A model generated the notes under the pieces. The model had not been told where the DNA came from. It was given only the letters and a program-made list of their open reading frames with translations, and ran no database searches. Position numbers and translations under genes: made by a program. From Gorsachius magnificus (lineage: Eukaryota > Chordata > Aves > Pelecaniformes > Ardeidae), in the NCBI GenBank assembly GCA_034008185.1, contig CM067084.1:19372885-19436884 (forward strand): a stretch of DNA of 64,000 nucleotides, in the 5' to 3' direction. Below are positions 39,269 through 51,507 of this stretch, one piece after another; position 1 is the stretch's first letter; each line of letters opens with the position of its first letter.

Positions 39269-40563
39269 ATCAATTTGGGTTTCAAGAGTCAAACATTATA
39301 TATCATATCTATACCTTGCTGATGATGATTGCAGGGCATTACAGATCATGATTTCTGGTGACCAATATAAAGTGAATATGCTCTGAAGCCATCAGACTTC
39401 TTTATTCTGTTGGATCCAGACATTAAAAGATGTAATTTAGCTAGTAAAAATAAGTGGAAGAATTGGTTAACGTCATTTAAGATTAATACTACCTAGTTCT
39501 CTGGGGTATTTGTAAGCAAAAATAAGGCTTTCACCACATGTTCCAATGTGAAGATGTGCAGTCATTTGGAACACTGGGTGCCAGCATGCAGCATGAAAAC
39601 TGCCAATGTTGGTGATAACCTGCTTTCATAAGCCAACTTTCTTAAAAAGGAATGTGAGACTTGCCAGCTTCTGAAAGTAAAGTGTATTTAAAAACCTGCT
39701 ACAAGAAAAATTGCAACTAAATTTATCCCTATCATTGCTTATACCAGTTCATATCCCCTCACTTTCTATGTTCGTATAAAATATTCTGCCTTTGTCTCTT
39801 ATACACAATAATTTATTGTAATTGAAGAACTTCCTTTGACATCAACTGATTGCCTCGAGCAACCATAAAGTACTTGTGTACATATGAACTAATTCCAGCA
39901 ACCGAGACACTGCACATAAGGATTTTTTCTTTTATGAATCCATTTTTCAGAAGTTATTACATTACTTAAACTAAGCCAATAGTGTTAATTCTCTTCAATG
40001 CTTTTTGCAATAAGGTTTTGCTTTCTGTGTTCTGTAAACACCATTACTTTATACATTTGAGCAGTTAATTTGAGCTTAGGTGAGAGATGAAAAAGTTGAT
40101 TTGAATGTATCATAGGATACATAAATGTATGCCAAATAGTAGTTACTGAATTGTTCTAAAGTTTTGTTTATGTTTTATTTTTGTAACTAATCTTCAGATG
40201 TTTCTGTAATCTTCCTTGTATGTGGATTTTCCAAATCTAGGAAAACTAAGAATATACTGAAATATTTCCCTCTAACAAAACTTTCCATGTTCAAGAGGTT
40301 CAGGGAGCTAGATGATGGTCAAACACTCAAAAACACAGAAAAATATTTGACAGTATGACAGTCGAGATTTGCTGACTTAAGCTACTCCCAAATACTATGG
40401 TGTGTAAAATATAATTTTTTGACTAATTTTTTTCTTGCCTAACTCAAGAGTTTATAAAGAAGTAGAGTCATGCTAATCTCTGTAGTACAAAAAGGTAAGC
40501 AGTAAGGCTGAATTGACTATTACATGTCAAAGTAACAGCAAACAACTCACAGGAGCCTGTTCC

Positions 40564-40581
40564 AATATTAGATCTAATATT
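40564..40581. repeat. 18-bp perfect palindrome
   Basis: AATATTAGATCTAATATT equals its own reverse complement. AT-rich, function unknown, chance possible. Confidence 0.9.
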
Positions 40582-41034
40582 AGTTCTGTTCAGTCTGTTT
40601 ATTTTTGTGTGCTTCAAGCTATGAGTTTTTATCCCAGTGCAAACACAGTTCATTTTGGAAATATTTATTGAAAAATCCTTTTTGTACTATCTTGTACAAG
40701 CTAGCTATAAAGCAAATGGAAATGTAGTAAGCTAACAAAATCCTAGTAAGCTAGCTAAGCCGTTAATGTTTTATAGTACAAGATCAGCAGTTCTCTTCTT
40801 CCAGGATTTCCTTCTTTACCCTCTCTGTTCATCTTATATGGATGCAAGGAAGAACAAAATTTAATAATACCTTAAGACTTCTCGTGAAATGAGGAGTAAA
40901 TTAGCAAAGAAAAGGCTGACATTTTCTTCCACTCATTACTTAAAAAATTTTGTCATCCGTCCGTCCCCTGTACCCACCCCCAACTCCCCCACAAAATTGT
41001 GGCAGTCAGGAATTTCTCACTAGATAATGGGGGG

Positions 41035-41078
41035 AAAAAAAACACAACAAAACCAAACCAAAAATAAAATAAAATAAT
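41035..41078 (+). repeat. A-rich tract with CCAAA and TAAAA units
   Basis: Starts after a short G-run and consists of A-rich ACAACAAAACC units followed by AATAAAATAAAATA. Related in composition to the other A/C tracts. Confidence 0.7.
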
Positions 41079-44000
41079 TGCATGTATGTGTTTGGAGTAA
41101 AAGGCATAGGAAATTATTGTATGTACTTTCCATGACAGCTTCTTTAACATTTATTCAGTTGGTATTACTATGTCTATAGATACTTCAACATACTGTGAGG
41201 ACTGCTTTGCCAATATGTGTCCATCATCAAGTAACTGTTTATGTGGGGTTAAAGGACATGAACAAATGTCCTGCTGAAAGGTGTTTGGTTTTTTTTTTAA
41301 AGGAAACCTATTTATGTCTGACTTTGTTTATTAGAACTATTCTTACGAATTTTTTTCAAGATGGATACTCAGACCTTGCAGTATGATTTCTGCTCCGTTT
41401 ACCTTTTTTAACTTGCTTTAGTTTTAATGAAATTGGCTAGGAAAATTAAATAATACAGTATAGGTTAATTGACAGATTGATTTTAATAATTTCTGGATTG
41501 TCTTCCAGTAATTTCTTTGAATAGCGTGAAGATGTGAGGAATGAGAAAATTATGTTAGATCAATTCTGTGATACTAAGTTTGTCATCTGCATGTGATCTC
41601 TGTAAGAAGCTAGAGACATGCTAGTGGTTTTGAGGTAATGCATATATTATGAGTAATTATGCTATATGTTTTGTAGAATAGTATTTGAAAAGAGAGGTAA
41701 GAAGGAATAAATTTTAAATGAAGGAGAAAAAGAGGGACAGAGGTAGTTGCTTTTGAACAGCCTGGAGGAAGGAAGCAGTTTTGCTCCCTAGCTTTCCAGC
41801 CTAGCTTTGGATTAAAGTTCTAAGGTGAAGCAGGCAGGAGGAGGTCATGTCATCCTCTGCACCTCTGTAATTATGATGCACCTTCAGAATTCCAAAACCA
41901 AAAAGTAGCAAAGAGAAAGTCATAGAGTCCAGTTTTCTTGTAATTTTTAGTTTAACCTTATAACCATGTTTAGGGACTTTGAACTGATGCCTCCTTTGAT
42001 GAGCTGCACCAACAGTGTGATTGTGAGAACAATTTCTTTCTTTTTGGCAAGCACGTATCAGTACCTCTGCGCGTGCTTCCTGTAGGAAGGACAGCTCTGT
42101 GGTAATCTTCCACATCGTCACACTGGCTATTTACAGTTATCTTATGATCCCAAAGGATCAAATGGTGTGGTTGGGAGTCAGGAAAAGAGGAGTATTGTGG
42201 ACAGCAGAACTTCTTAGGATACAGTATTTGGTTTCTGATCCCTTAGAATCTTCTGTTTCTTCCTAAATAACACATATCAGGAAGAGAGTTTGCATGATCA
42301 AGGGCATTGAAAGTATCTGAGGATCCAAAAGCAGATGCTTCATTAATATAATTGGAAATTTCATTTAGCATTTATACTCCAGCAGAAAGAACTCCCAGCA
42401 ATACATGACAATCAAACATTCAGGAAAGAAAATTCTTTTTGACCATAAATATGGCAACCACTTCAGACCAATATGAGCAAAGATATTCTAACTAGGTACC
42501 TTCAGCCGTTCCTTTTATCTAGAAGCAAAATTGCTTCTTTCTAAGGAAGCAATGTGTGCGTTTGTTTGAATGAGAGGAAAGATGAATTCTTTATTTCCCC
42601 CTACAGCTGACCACAGGAATCTCTGAAATATGGAAATAACAACAATACACATTAGCTCTAACTACCACTGAAATGATAGTCTCCTGTAGGCCACCTGCTT
42701 TCTTAGGTTTCCTCTGCTGGATGAATATTGATAAGTCAAGCATTTGAAGATTTTTCCATTGTAAATCCTATATTTTAATTTTACCAGACTGTCCCTAAGA
42801 AATCGGTTTGCTCAAGAGTATCAAAACTACTTAGAGTTTTTATCCTATGAAATCCCAGTTCTGCTCAGAGAATGGACTGAATTATGAATTTTGATTTGCA
42901 ACTAACACTGAAAAATTGTTGATTTCGCAATTATCATTCATTTTTTGAGCTATTATTTCCTAGATTTCTTGACTACTTTAGAGAGGTTATACAATTGAAA
43001 GAAAAAAAGAAAAGCATCTATATCTGCCTACAGTAGAGGACAAACATGAAAGGGTTTGTGGACTCAATGAAACACCACAGTCCTTGTAGCTTGCCAGAGA
43101 ATGTAGTCTATTACATTCTTAAGTCTTTACCTGCTGTCTTAACATAATTTAATTCTTTGTTTCTTCAGGTGCATCACTATTTGTCACTTCAGTTACACTT
43201 TTTAGAACAAGTATTAAATTATTTTCTTTCTTTTCCCTTTGTTCCTATACTAGGTGTTCAGTGTCTCTCAGCAGTCACTTCCTCCACTAATCCTATCACA
43301 TTTGAATACCTAAGCAAAACTGGCTGATAGATCTCTTCTTGCTCTGCATGCCATTTAAAAAACTTACTTTCTCCTAGTTTAGAATGCCTCTGATCTTTGA
43401 TCCTGAAAAAGGGTCAGAGTACAAAAAATGAAAGCAGTCATTTTATAGTATTTCTCTCTCATCACTGGAAATTTCTGAACCTTTGTATCCAAACCCAGTC
43501 AAATTTGACAGAGTGGAAGCTGTCTCAGAGAAAGGTAAATCCTGACACATGGTGTGAAAATTCAGTAGAGAGGAAGATACAGGTCAGTATCACCCTGGAA
43601 AAGCCAAGTTTAACTCAGTTCTTGCACATGTTAGCTTGTTGGTGAAATAATCTATACCTTGGTCAACAGATTATTGCCAATTAACATATGCAAAACTCTG
43701 CCTCAGATGATTCTCAGTCCCTGATGTGTAGGATTCCTGCTTGGTGAGGGTTTTGTGATGGATATTTCTAGGTCTTTTTCCCTTGTAAGATCTCGAAAAG
43801 ATAAAAATAATAATATTTTTTTTTAACCTCGAAAGCCATGTTTTATTAGAACGTGAACCTAAATAGAAGACACAAGTGACTAGGTAAAACATGAAATAGA
43901 ATAACAACAAAAAATGTATATACAAGTGGTCTTTTGCCCATGGTGTCATAGCAGAACAGATTCTTGCATCTTGGTTTCAACCAGTTCCATGACTTTCTGA

Positions 44001-44090
44001 ATTACAACACACTCAGTCCCCACCAAGCCACAGAAAGGTTCCCATTGTCCCATTCTGACACTGTCCCTTTTTATTTTTAGTTTTTCTTTT

Positions 44091-44240
44091 TTATTATTTT
44101 TTTTCCCCTGCAGGCTTCTTGCTCGCTCACTACACTCTGTGACCTCTGTCCCCAGAGTCTGCTTAGCTCCTGCTTAAAGCAAGAGCAAGCCTAAAGCAAG
44201 AGCAACCCTCAAGTCAAGTCTTTTTTCCCAGTCACTCTTT
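44091..44240 (+). other. acceptor-like site followed by a 17-bp tandem duplication
   Basis: A long T/C run ends in CCCCTGCAG at 44113, a very strong acceptor-like sequence. The following sequence stays open for 26 codons in the frame beginning at 44114, and contains TAAAGCAAGAGCAA(G/C)CC twice in tandem (44175-44191 and 44192-44208, one mismatch). The first plausible donor is a GTAAGG at about 44241, beyond an in-frame stop at 44192. A coding exon is therefore not supported, though a terminal or non-coding exon cannot be excluded. Confidence 0.35.
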
Positions 44241-45402
44241 GTAAGGAAACTTAAAGGACAAACTGAGAACAAACATATAGTGTCTATCATATCTTATCAG
44301 CTAGCATGCAGATAGAACAAGGAAGGAAAAGAGGATTACAGAAGTAAAGATATTAGAGGGATAGTGGTGTGCATTTATGGGGACTCAGATTTATTAATGC
44401 CTTTAGTAACAGAAGAACTTGTTTTCGATAAATTATAGGGAAATCTGGATGAGGCAATATGGTCTTCAATTAAGAAGTTTTAGTAAATAGATTAAAAATT
44501 GAAAGAGGTATGAATCAGAGAGTAATAATTCACAGACCATACTTCTTGATGTTAGCTTTCTTTTGAAACTGTAGGTAGGAACGTGTGTGATCTATGGAAA
44601 AGGGTAATTGGATGTTCTTCTATGAATAAAACTACCAAACGTAAATATAAAGATAATTATAAAAAATGCCCTCTGTTCTGAGACTTTATTGCCCTAAATG
44701 CTGAACCCTGAAAACCTGCATCCTTCTTTCTTGCAAACTGTAGCTTACCATTAGAAGAAAATGACATCTTGACTGCTTTAGCCAAAGCCATCTGAGTTTA
44801 GAGGTGTTTTAGCATGATTAGCAGCCTGCATTCTGCCACCCTATTACAGTAAAGTAACGAAGAGGAAAAGGTGAATGGGATATTTTTGCTGCTTTCTCGT
44901 AACTCAATTAACAGTAAATAGAATTAAGCTTGAAGAATTTTGCAATGTTCTGCAAGAAACAGATGAGTCTAGGCAGATAAAAGCAGCTGCTACAATATGC
45001 AGGAGCCAAGATTTTAGATGCAGGAATGTAATGATTCAGATCCACTTTATGACCTGTCGTTTGGCATGACAGCCCCGTTGAAGTTAACCAGCGCAATAAG
45101 CTGCTGTATAATTCTCAGCTGACAGTTGCACCCTTGTAGTGGTGACCAGTGCTGCTAACAAATGGTGTTGGAACATGAGAAACAGCTTTGAATGTGCATT
45201 AACAGATGATTCCAGAACAGCCAAAGAGCCAGAGACACTGCATATGAACTTCGTCTAGAGAAACTGAAGAACAAAGATTCCTTGTGCCCTGTGAAAAATC
45301 AGGTGCAATTCAGCCAGGTTTAGGTAAAACAGAAAACAAAGTAAGAAGATATGCAGATTTGATTTAGGCTGATGTTTTGAAACATCCTTTTTTTCCCCCT
45401 TT

Positions 45403-45432
45403 CAAACAAACAAAAAAACCCCAACCCCACAA
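45403..45432 (+). repeat. C/A-only tract next to a T/C run
   Basis: AAACAAACAAAAAAACCCC is followed by AACCCCAC. The 20 nt before it are T/C-only. It belongs to the recurring C/A-rich tract class. Confidence 0.75.
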
Positions 45433-46376
45433 GATGGATTCCTGATACTTCTAACGGAAGAATTTGAGCTGCTTGGATACCAAAAGTTAATCTGAAAGCT
45501 ATGAGTGGCCAGCTATTTCTCTGACAAAAGAATTTGGTCTGTTACTTGTGCCACTCCCTCTCCCTCTCTCTGAAACTTTTCCAGGCATGTGGTTGATATC
45601 CTGTCTTCAGAATTATGAAGTAATTCCCAGTCGCTAGCTCTTAGTGTTTTTATCCTAAATTCTAAGTATCCAGTAATACTGGCATTTGTGCCTTAGTTTA
45701 AATACACTTTCATTTTATAGGTAATTGCCTATTGTATCTCACCAATACAGGTATCTGTACAGTGGCATTTAGGATTTCCTTGCCGGTTACAGGGATGGAC
45801 AAAACGAAAAGAAACATAGCACATCCACTTTAAAGTAGTATGTCAAGTGAAAAGAATTGCTCTAAAGCTGAGATGATCCCCAGAGCATACCGTTTCGGAA
45901 TAGAAAAAGCAATAGAGCCTTGCATCCTGTAGTGTGAACAGCATTCTTATGATATATTCTGTTGTTCTTTGATACCTCCACTTTTATTCTCCCTTTCTAC
46001 GTATGTAATTTATTGCTTTCTAGTAGGTGGAAGTGTGATGTTGCATAATTTGTTTAGATTTTCCAGGGGACTCATAAAATAGATTTCCTTCTTTTGTTTT
46101 ATGGATAATACTAATTTATGTTTTTAACAGAATCTGAGTGACGTGTACTGAATGATGTATGATCTCCATCTAGTGCAAAAAGGCCCATAAACTGTGCTCT
46201 AAAACTAGCATCCCATTCTCATTTGTGAGATTATACACCTGCTGCAGCACAAGCAGCATTCAGTTGATTTGTAGCAGGATTGGCAGCTAAGACTGTTACT
46301 TGGCAGAGCTCATATGCTTCCTGCTTGTGAGGAACAGTGATGTCTCTAGGTCACCTGTAACCGCTGTCCTGGAGCT

Positions 46377-46395
46377 GCTGCCTTTTTAAGGCAGC
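46377..46395. repeat. 8-bp inverted repeat, 3-nt loop
   Basis: GCTGCCTT, TTT, AAGGCAGC: a perfect short hairpin. It is not followed by a T-run and has no bacterial-type terminator meaning in this genome. Confidence 0.85.
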
Positions 46396-48334
46396 ATCTT
46401 AATACTGTGCCATGTAACTCAACCATTTAGCTAGGTCTGTTCTTTATGAAGATGTTCAGAGTTAAGTGCTCATTTATACGTGAAACACCGGTCACAAGGT
46501 TCAAAAGTGGTGTGATTCAACACAGTCTGTTAAAGTAACTTGGCTTCTGAATTTGAGAAGCCCTTTTTGTGAAAAATCTTTTTAGCAACTTGGGACTACT
46601 TGTCTCCTGACAAAGTTGGGAGTTTTCAGCCAACTGGTAGGTATGGCTTACCATAGAGTAATATGTGGCATCAAATTAATGCCAAATCAAATGAAAGATG
46701 ATATGTATAGATAGTACTAGGAAAGCTTTGAGAGGGCTTCAGTTGCTTTATGTGATGAAGTGCATATTGGGAAGAAAATGTGAGCTATGCAGTAAACTGT
46801 AATCTGCTTCACGAATAGTGATTGTCTGTCCAATATGAAAACCAGGTTTTATCATTGTTTAAATTACTCTTCTAATCTACTGACTGCAGTCAAGAGCACC
46901 CTGCTGTTGATACCATTCCTACTTTACAGAGGGTCTGTGCAAGTGTTTTGGATTAAGGCTTTCCTATGCTTTCACACTTCTCATCACATTTATGCAAAAC
47001 TTCCAGCTGCATGTTTAATTGATCTACATTTAAACATCTTCTCCACAGTGAAAAACATGTGCTTATGTGTCTCTTCACAAGTTTTCTTAGTAGACTTATG
47101 AATGCTAGGCAGGCTGTGCTATGCAGCTCCCAAACTGATAGGCTACTGCAGAGGAAGGATGAGGAATTTTTTGAACCAGTTTGAGTGAAGGTCTTGTGAG
47201 TGTTATGTACTCAGAAGAGAACTGAACTTAACTTTCAAAGCTCTCTATATACACAGCAAACTCACAAATTCAAGCAGTTCAATAGCACTGGAAAATATGT
47301 CTGGGTGAGTGTTTTCCATTAACATCTGAGTTCAAGTCATTACATTTGCTGAGTGGAAGTTGTCCCAGTATTTGGTCAGTCTCCATAAACCTGTGGATTT
47401 TAGGAGCACCAGATTGGATTGTACTTGAGGGATAGAGGCCATTGAGAAAAGAATGCTCATCAGTGTGTTAAAAAAAAAATTAAATTAAAGGAAATCATGA
47501 AATGGAGGAAAACATCTCATATCTTCCACTCAGAAGTTGTTATCAGTTATTAATTTATTAACTCAGTGCAAGTTAATAACTTCAATAAGTTTGGTTTAAT
47601 ATCTCTTAAAAAATCAAATTACATTTTCTTGCCCTCTGTTGACGTGTTTCCTATACTGTGTGGGACAGATTCTGTTCTACGCTAAAGACAAAACTTGGAT
47701 TGTTTTGACATTAATCGTAACTAGGACAGCACTAGCACCAGCTTGCTATTTAGAAAGAAAGAAAAAAAAAGTTATGAAAACCACACTTCTGAGTGATTTT
47801 ATAAATGCCTTGGAGGACAAAATATTTTCCAACAGTACCTTGGGGTGTCAAACATTAATGCCCTTAGTCATAAGCACACTGTATCATTTTGGTTTTAATC
47901 ACAGTTGCAAGCACTTCACACCTCGTTAGTGCTTTTGAATCTAAAGCTGCATACGGATCACTGTGCTGTAACTCAGAGCAGCTATGAGATAGAAGAAACA
48001 TTCTGGGGTTTAGAATCCTTAAAACATTCTTTATCTTGTCTGTCCTTTATTTTACAAGGAGAAACATTGTCTGTAATCCCTGTGAGAAAGGTGAGCGTCA
48101 GAGTTTCAGGGAGGATGGAGGACAGTTGCACTTGGTCTTTAAAAGCGGTTACAAAGAGAATAGCTTTGAGGGGAAAGGGTTGCTTTTGTATGCAGAGGAA
48201 TGATTTGTTGACTCCTGGAAAGGTATGCTTGCAATGAGTAGAGATGTCTATCTAGAGCAATGAACCACATTTTGAATAACCAGAAAAAGGAAATCAAAGA
48301 TTTTTGGATGTTGATTGTGCTGGATAATGCCCTT

Positions 48335-48437
48335 AACAACAGGCTTTATCTCTTGGTCAGCCCTGCACCGCTCAGGCAGTTGGACTAGATGATCATTGTA
48401 GGTCCCTTCCAACTGAAATTATTCTGTTCTATTCTAG
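48335..48437 (+). mobile_element. CR1 3' end fragment, plus orientation
   Basis: Reads TTGGTCAGCCCTGCA...CAGTTGGACTAGATGATC.TTGTAGGTCCCTTCCAACT...TATTCTGTTCTATTCT, the sense strand of the CR1 3' UTR ending in a degraded 8-bp terminal repeat. Only about 100 bp are recognisable. It is the second plus-oriented CR1 piece in the window. Confidence 0.85.
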
Positions 48438-51416
48438 AGAGAATCTTCCAAAACAGTTAGATCTCTTTCCAAAGTCTGGTTTTAAAACAGCACTGTTGAA
48501 GACTTACCTTTTTCATTTGTGGGAGAGATCGTATTGTGTTGGTATTTATTTATTTCTGCTAGATGGGGGCCAAAGTTCTCATTTTCCTTGGTTTTTCCTA
48601 ATCACTGACTCTATTGGAAAACATTATCAAGCTGAAAAAATGCTCCATCTAATCAGTGGGGAATCTTCTGAAAATTTTATCTGGCCTGATTTTTTTTATA
48701 CCACAGTCAGCTTGTGCACACAGAAAAGGATGTAGTTAGTCCTTGTCATTTTCCTGAACACATCTATAAGTAAATGAACTCATTTCTGGAAGCAGGAGTT
48801 AGTATTTCCTCTTAGAACTTCGAACTGCATATATAGTGTAGAGGATTGCTAACTATATGCTAGGAAAAAAAAAATCTGGAAAGGAGAAGGTGCTTGCAGT
48901 ATACACTCGTGAATTTAACACAGACTATGACTGTGATCTTTTTCAGCAGTTCTGAATGCAGCTAGGGGAGGTTCAGGAGCTGTGAATATCTGTTAGTACT
49001 CCTGGTGTGAGCTTAAAGCAAAATGCTTCTTGGGACTAAAAAAATGTAATTAATTGTCTGTGTTCATCCAACTACGTACTCATTGTCTCCAGAGTCAAAA
49101 TAGCACAAACATAATCCTACCTCTGAAAACAGAAAAATGATTTGTTAATGTTTAATTTCTCATGCCATGACACAAAACTATGAGACAGCTACTGTTTTAT
49201 TCGGCTCTGCTCTTGGTCCCCTTGGTCACTGTGGACAACTTATGTAGCCCCTCAGTCTCCATTCATGCCTCCACTTATTCTTCATGTTCTAGTTTCCCTA
49301 GTGTAATGGTGACAATTATTGTTGTCTTAGGAAGGAGGGAAAGACCTTTCCAGAGACCTGGGTGGGCTGGTAGAATGTTTTCATGTGGCAGAAGTTATAC
49401 TCTGATAACTTTGTTACACATGCACTGCCCTCAAAGATGTTCTGACTCAAGGAGAGCATACACATAAATCTTCTGTTATTGAATCTTGTGTACTGAAACA
49501 TATTAGAATGGTTTGTCTGGTTTTCCCCTTGAAACTTTAAATGCTGCAATGCACAGAAAGAAGAGAATTAGTCGTGAAGCGTTACACACAGAAGTGTTTG
49601 TATAATATGATGGAGGTTTTCCCTGTTCTCAAGTGATTCAGTCATTGTTTTTAACCTTTTCTAGTGGAAGAGATCTTTTACATCTCTTCCCTTTTAAGTT
49701 CATGTACATTTTATACGTGTGATGTGAGATGGGAAAGACTGTGGGTAACACAAACAATCTATCTGCATGTCCTTGGAATGTCTAAGAAAAACAGATGCTT
49801 AGGGCTTAATTCTAAAAGATTGAACATCAGGTGTTAATTTTGATATTGCAAGCTTGGAAATTCTACATCTGTGCAAGCAAGTTTTGCAATTGTAAAGCAA
49901 AACCACTCTATGTCTGATACTATATTAATCCTTTACTATACACTTGTAAATGCTGGGGTTTTTGACAAATGCATTTTGCAAACATAAAGTAGCTCTCAGA
50001 ATGAAAAAATGTGGCTTTAGATAATGCTATAGGATGAAATATATGGGAGTCTTGGAAGAGACGTGCAGCTGCAGCTTCTGTCAGCAGAAGTTGCTGGTAA
50101 TAAATGAGAAGAATGTGAATGATTGATTTGCTTTACAAGAGGGACTGCTGTAGATAGGTAGGGTGCTTTGCAAAATCATAGACCCTGCATCTGTAATAGA
50201 TCAGAGGTAGGTCGCAATAACAGGTAATGAGCTGTGGAACCACTGATCTTAACTGTCAAGTGCTTAGCAGGTAACAGAGGAGCAGAGAGAGCGCTTTAAT
50301 ATTTGGGCAGAGAAAAAAACTACATATATTTATATATTAAGAAGTCACAGTGCACTGATAATTCCTTGATCAAATTGTACAATTCACAATTCCATTTCAA
50401 ATCCAGGATAAAGTTTCTGTTGGACAGAAACCTGACTATGTTAGTATAGTTCTGAGGCTTCTGTTTAACAGAAGGCCTTATAGAAGGGAAAGATATTTGT
50501 CACTGAAACCACAAAAAATTTATGTTGGGATCTTAAACTCAGATATAACCTTCTGAGCTTGTAATGTGAACTGAAAAGCATTCTAAATTACTTTTGCCTG
50601 CAAACAGATTTGACTAGGTGCTGGAAAGCAGATGTTTGATTGCATAAAATAAGTGAGTCACCTACTTTAAAGATATAAAAAAAGATGAATATGATGCAGG
50701 GATGAGTACTGAAATTTGATCTCAATGCAACACTTGGGATTTAAGCTGCCTGGAGCAATTTGCAGCATTCATATTTGTTGCCTAATTTCCCTTGTGATTT
50801 CTGAGAAAAAGTAAGAGTTAAAAGGTGTTCACTAAACTTTGAAGTGGGTATGGCATGTTCTCAATTCTTTGCTTTTCATATTAGCTAGTTTATCTTGACA
50901 GTGACCCATCAGATGCTTCACAAGAAAATGCATCCTTACAACGTTTATCCAGTCATAGTGTGCTCATGAACCATCACCTATGAAGTGGACAAAAAAAAAA
51001 ACAGAGAGAAAGAAAGGATAAAAGTTGAAATATCATGGGTCAGATTTGCCTGGCATGACTTTTATTTCCTTCAGTGAAGTAACTTGGTGCAATTTGTTCA
51101 AACAGTAGAAAGAGTGTCAAAGTGTGCATCTGTGGAAGCCTGGCTTAAGACTACATACAAATAATGGTATAAAGAGTAACAATGACCACGAAAAACTAGT
51201 ACAAGGTCTTGATGACTTTTTGTATTAACATAAAGGAAATACTGGTTTTATTCTTGCTTATGGGAAAGCATATAAAGAGGGGTACAGACTGACATCTTCT
51301 GAATTATGAGAAGAAGAGTGGCAGAGTTAGTTTATGAAACTTTGAAGCATAAATGAAAAATGAGGAAAAACATTTAGGAGGAAATGAGAGAAAATTCTTC
51401 CATGAAGAGGTTAATC
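48438..51416. other. non-coding stretch
   Basis: No gene is supported. A 95-codon plus-strand frame at 49180-49467 starts with a hydrophobic stretch resembling a signal peptide, but it lacks any further recognisable feature, splice context or conserved motif. An A-run lies near 50990-51001. Confidence 0.6.
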
Positions 51417-51507
51417 AGAATCATAGAGAATCATAGAATGACCACGGTTGGAAAAGACCTTTAAGATCATCGAGTCCAACCGTTAACCTAGCACTGCCAT
51501 CCCACCA
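51417..51507 (-). other. CR1 3' UTR with terminal repeat
   Basis: About 90 bp between the ORF2 stop and the end of the element. In the family this segment is recognised by the element's own reverse transcriptase. The end carries two imperfect copies of the octamer repeat. The same region is present at 28141-28230. Confidence 0.85.

Larger units (their letters stand above)
37906..44090. other. non-coding stretch
   Basis: No gene is recognised. It contains a C14 run at 39255-39268, an 18-bp palindrome at 40564-40581 and an A-rich tract at 41035-41078. Minus-strand frames at 41801-42161 are short and unrecognised. Confidence 0.65.
44241..48334. other. non-coding stretch
   Basis: No gene is supported. 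A C/A-rich tract lies at 45403-45432, directly after a T/C-rich run, and an 8-bp-stem inverted repeat at 46377-46395. Open frames of 80-110 codons near 46.8-48.2 kb have no recognisable product. Confidence 0.65.

Noticed and set aside
46377..46395. GC-rich hairpin as a transcription terminator
   Set aside because: Rho-independent terminators do not apply to this eukaryotic DNA, and no T-run follows.
49180..49467. 95-codon frame starting with ATG and a hydrophobic, signal-peptide-like stretch
   Set aside because: The rest shows no domain or conserved cysteine pattern I can recognise, and an intronless secreted gene here has no supporting context.
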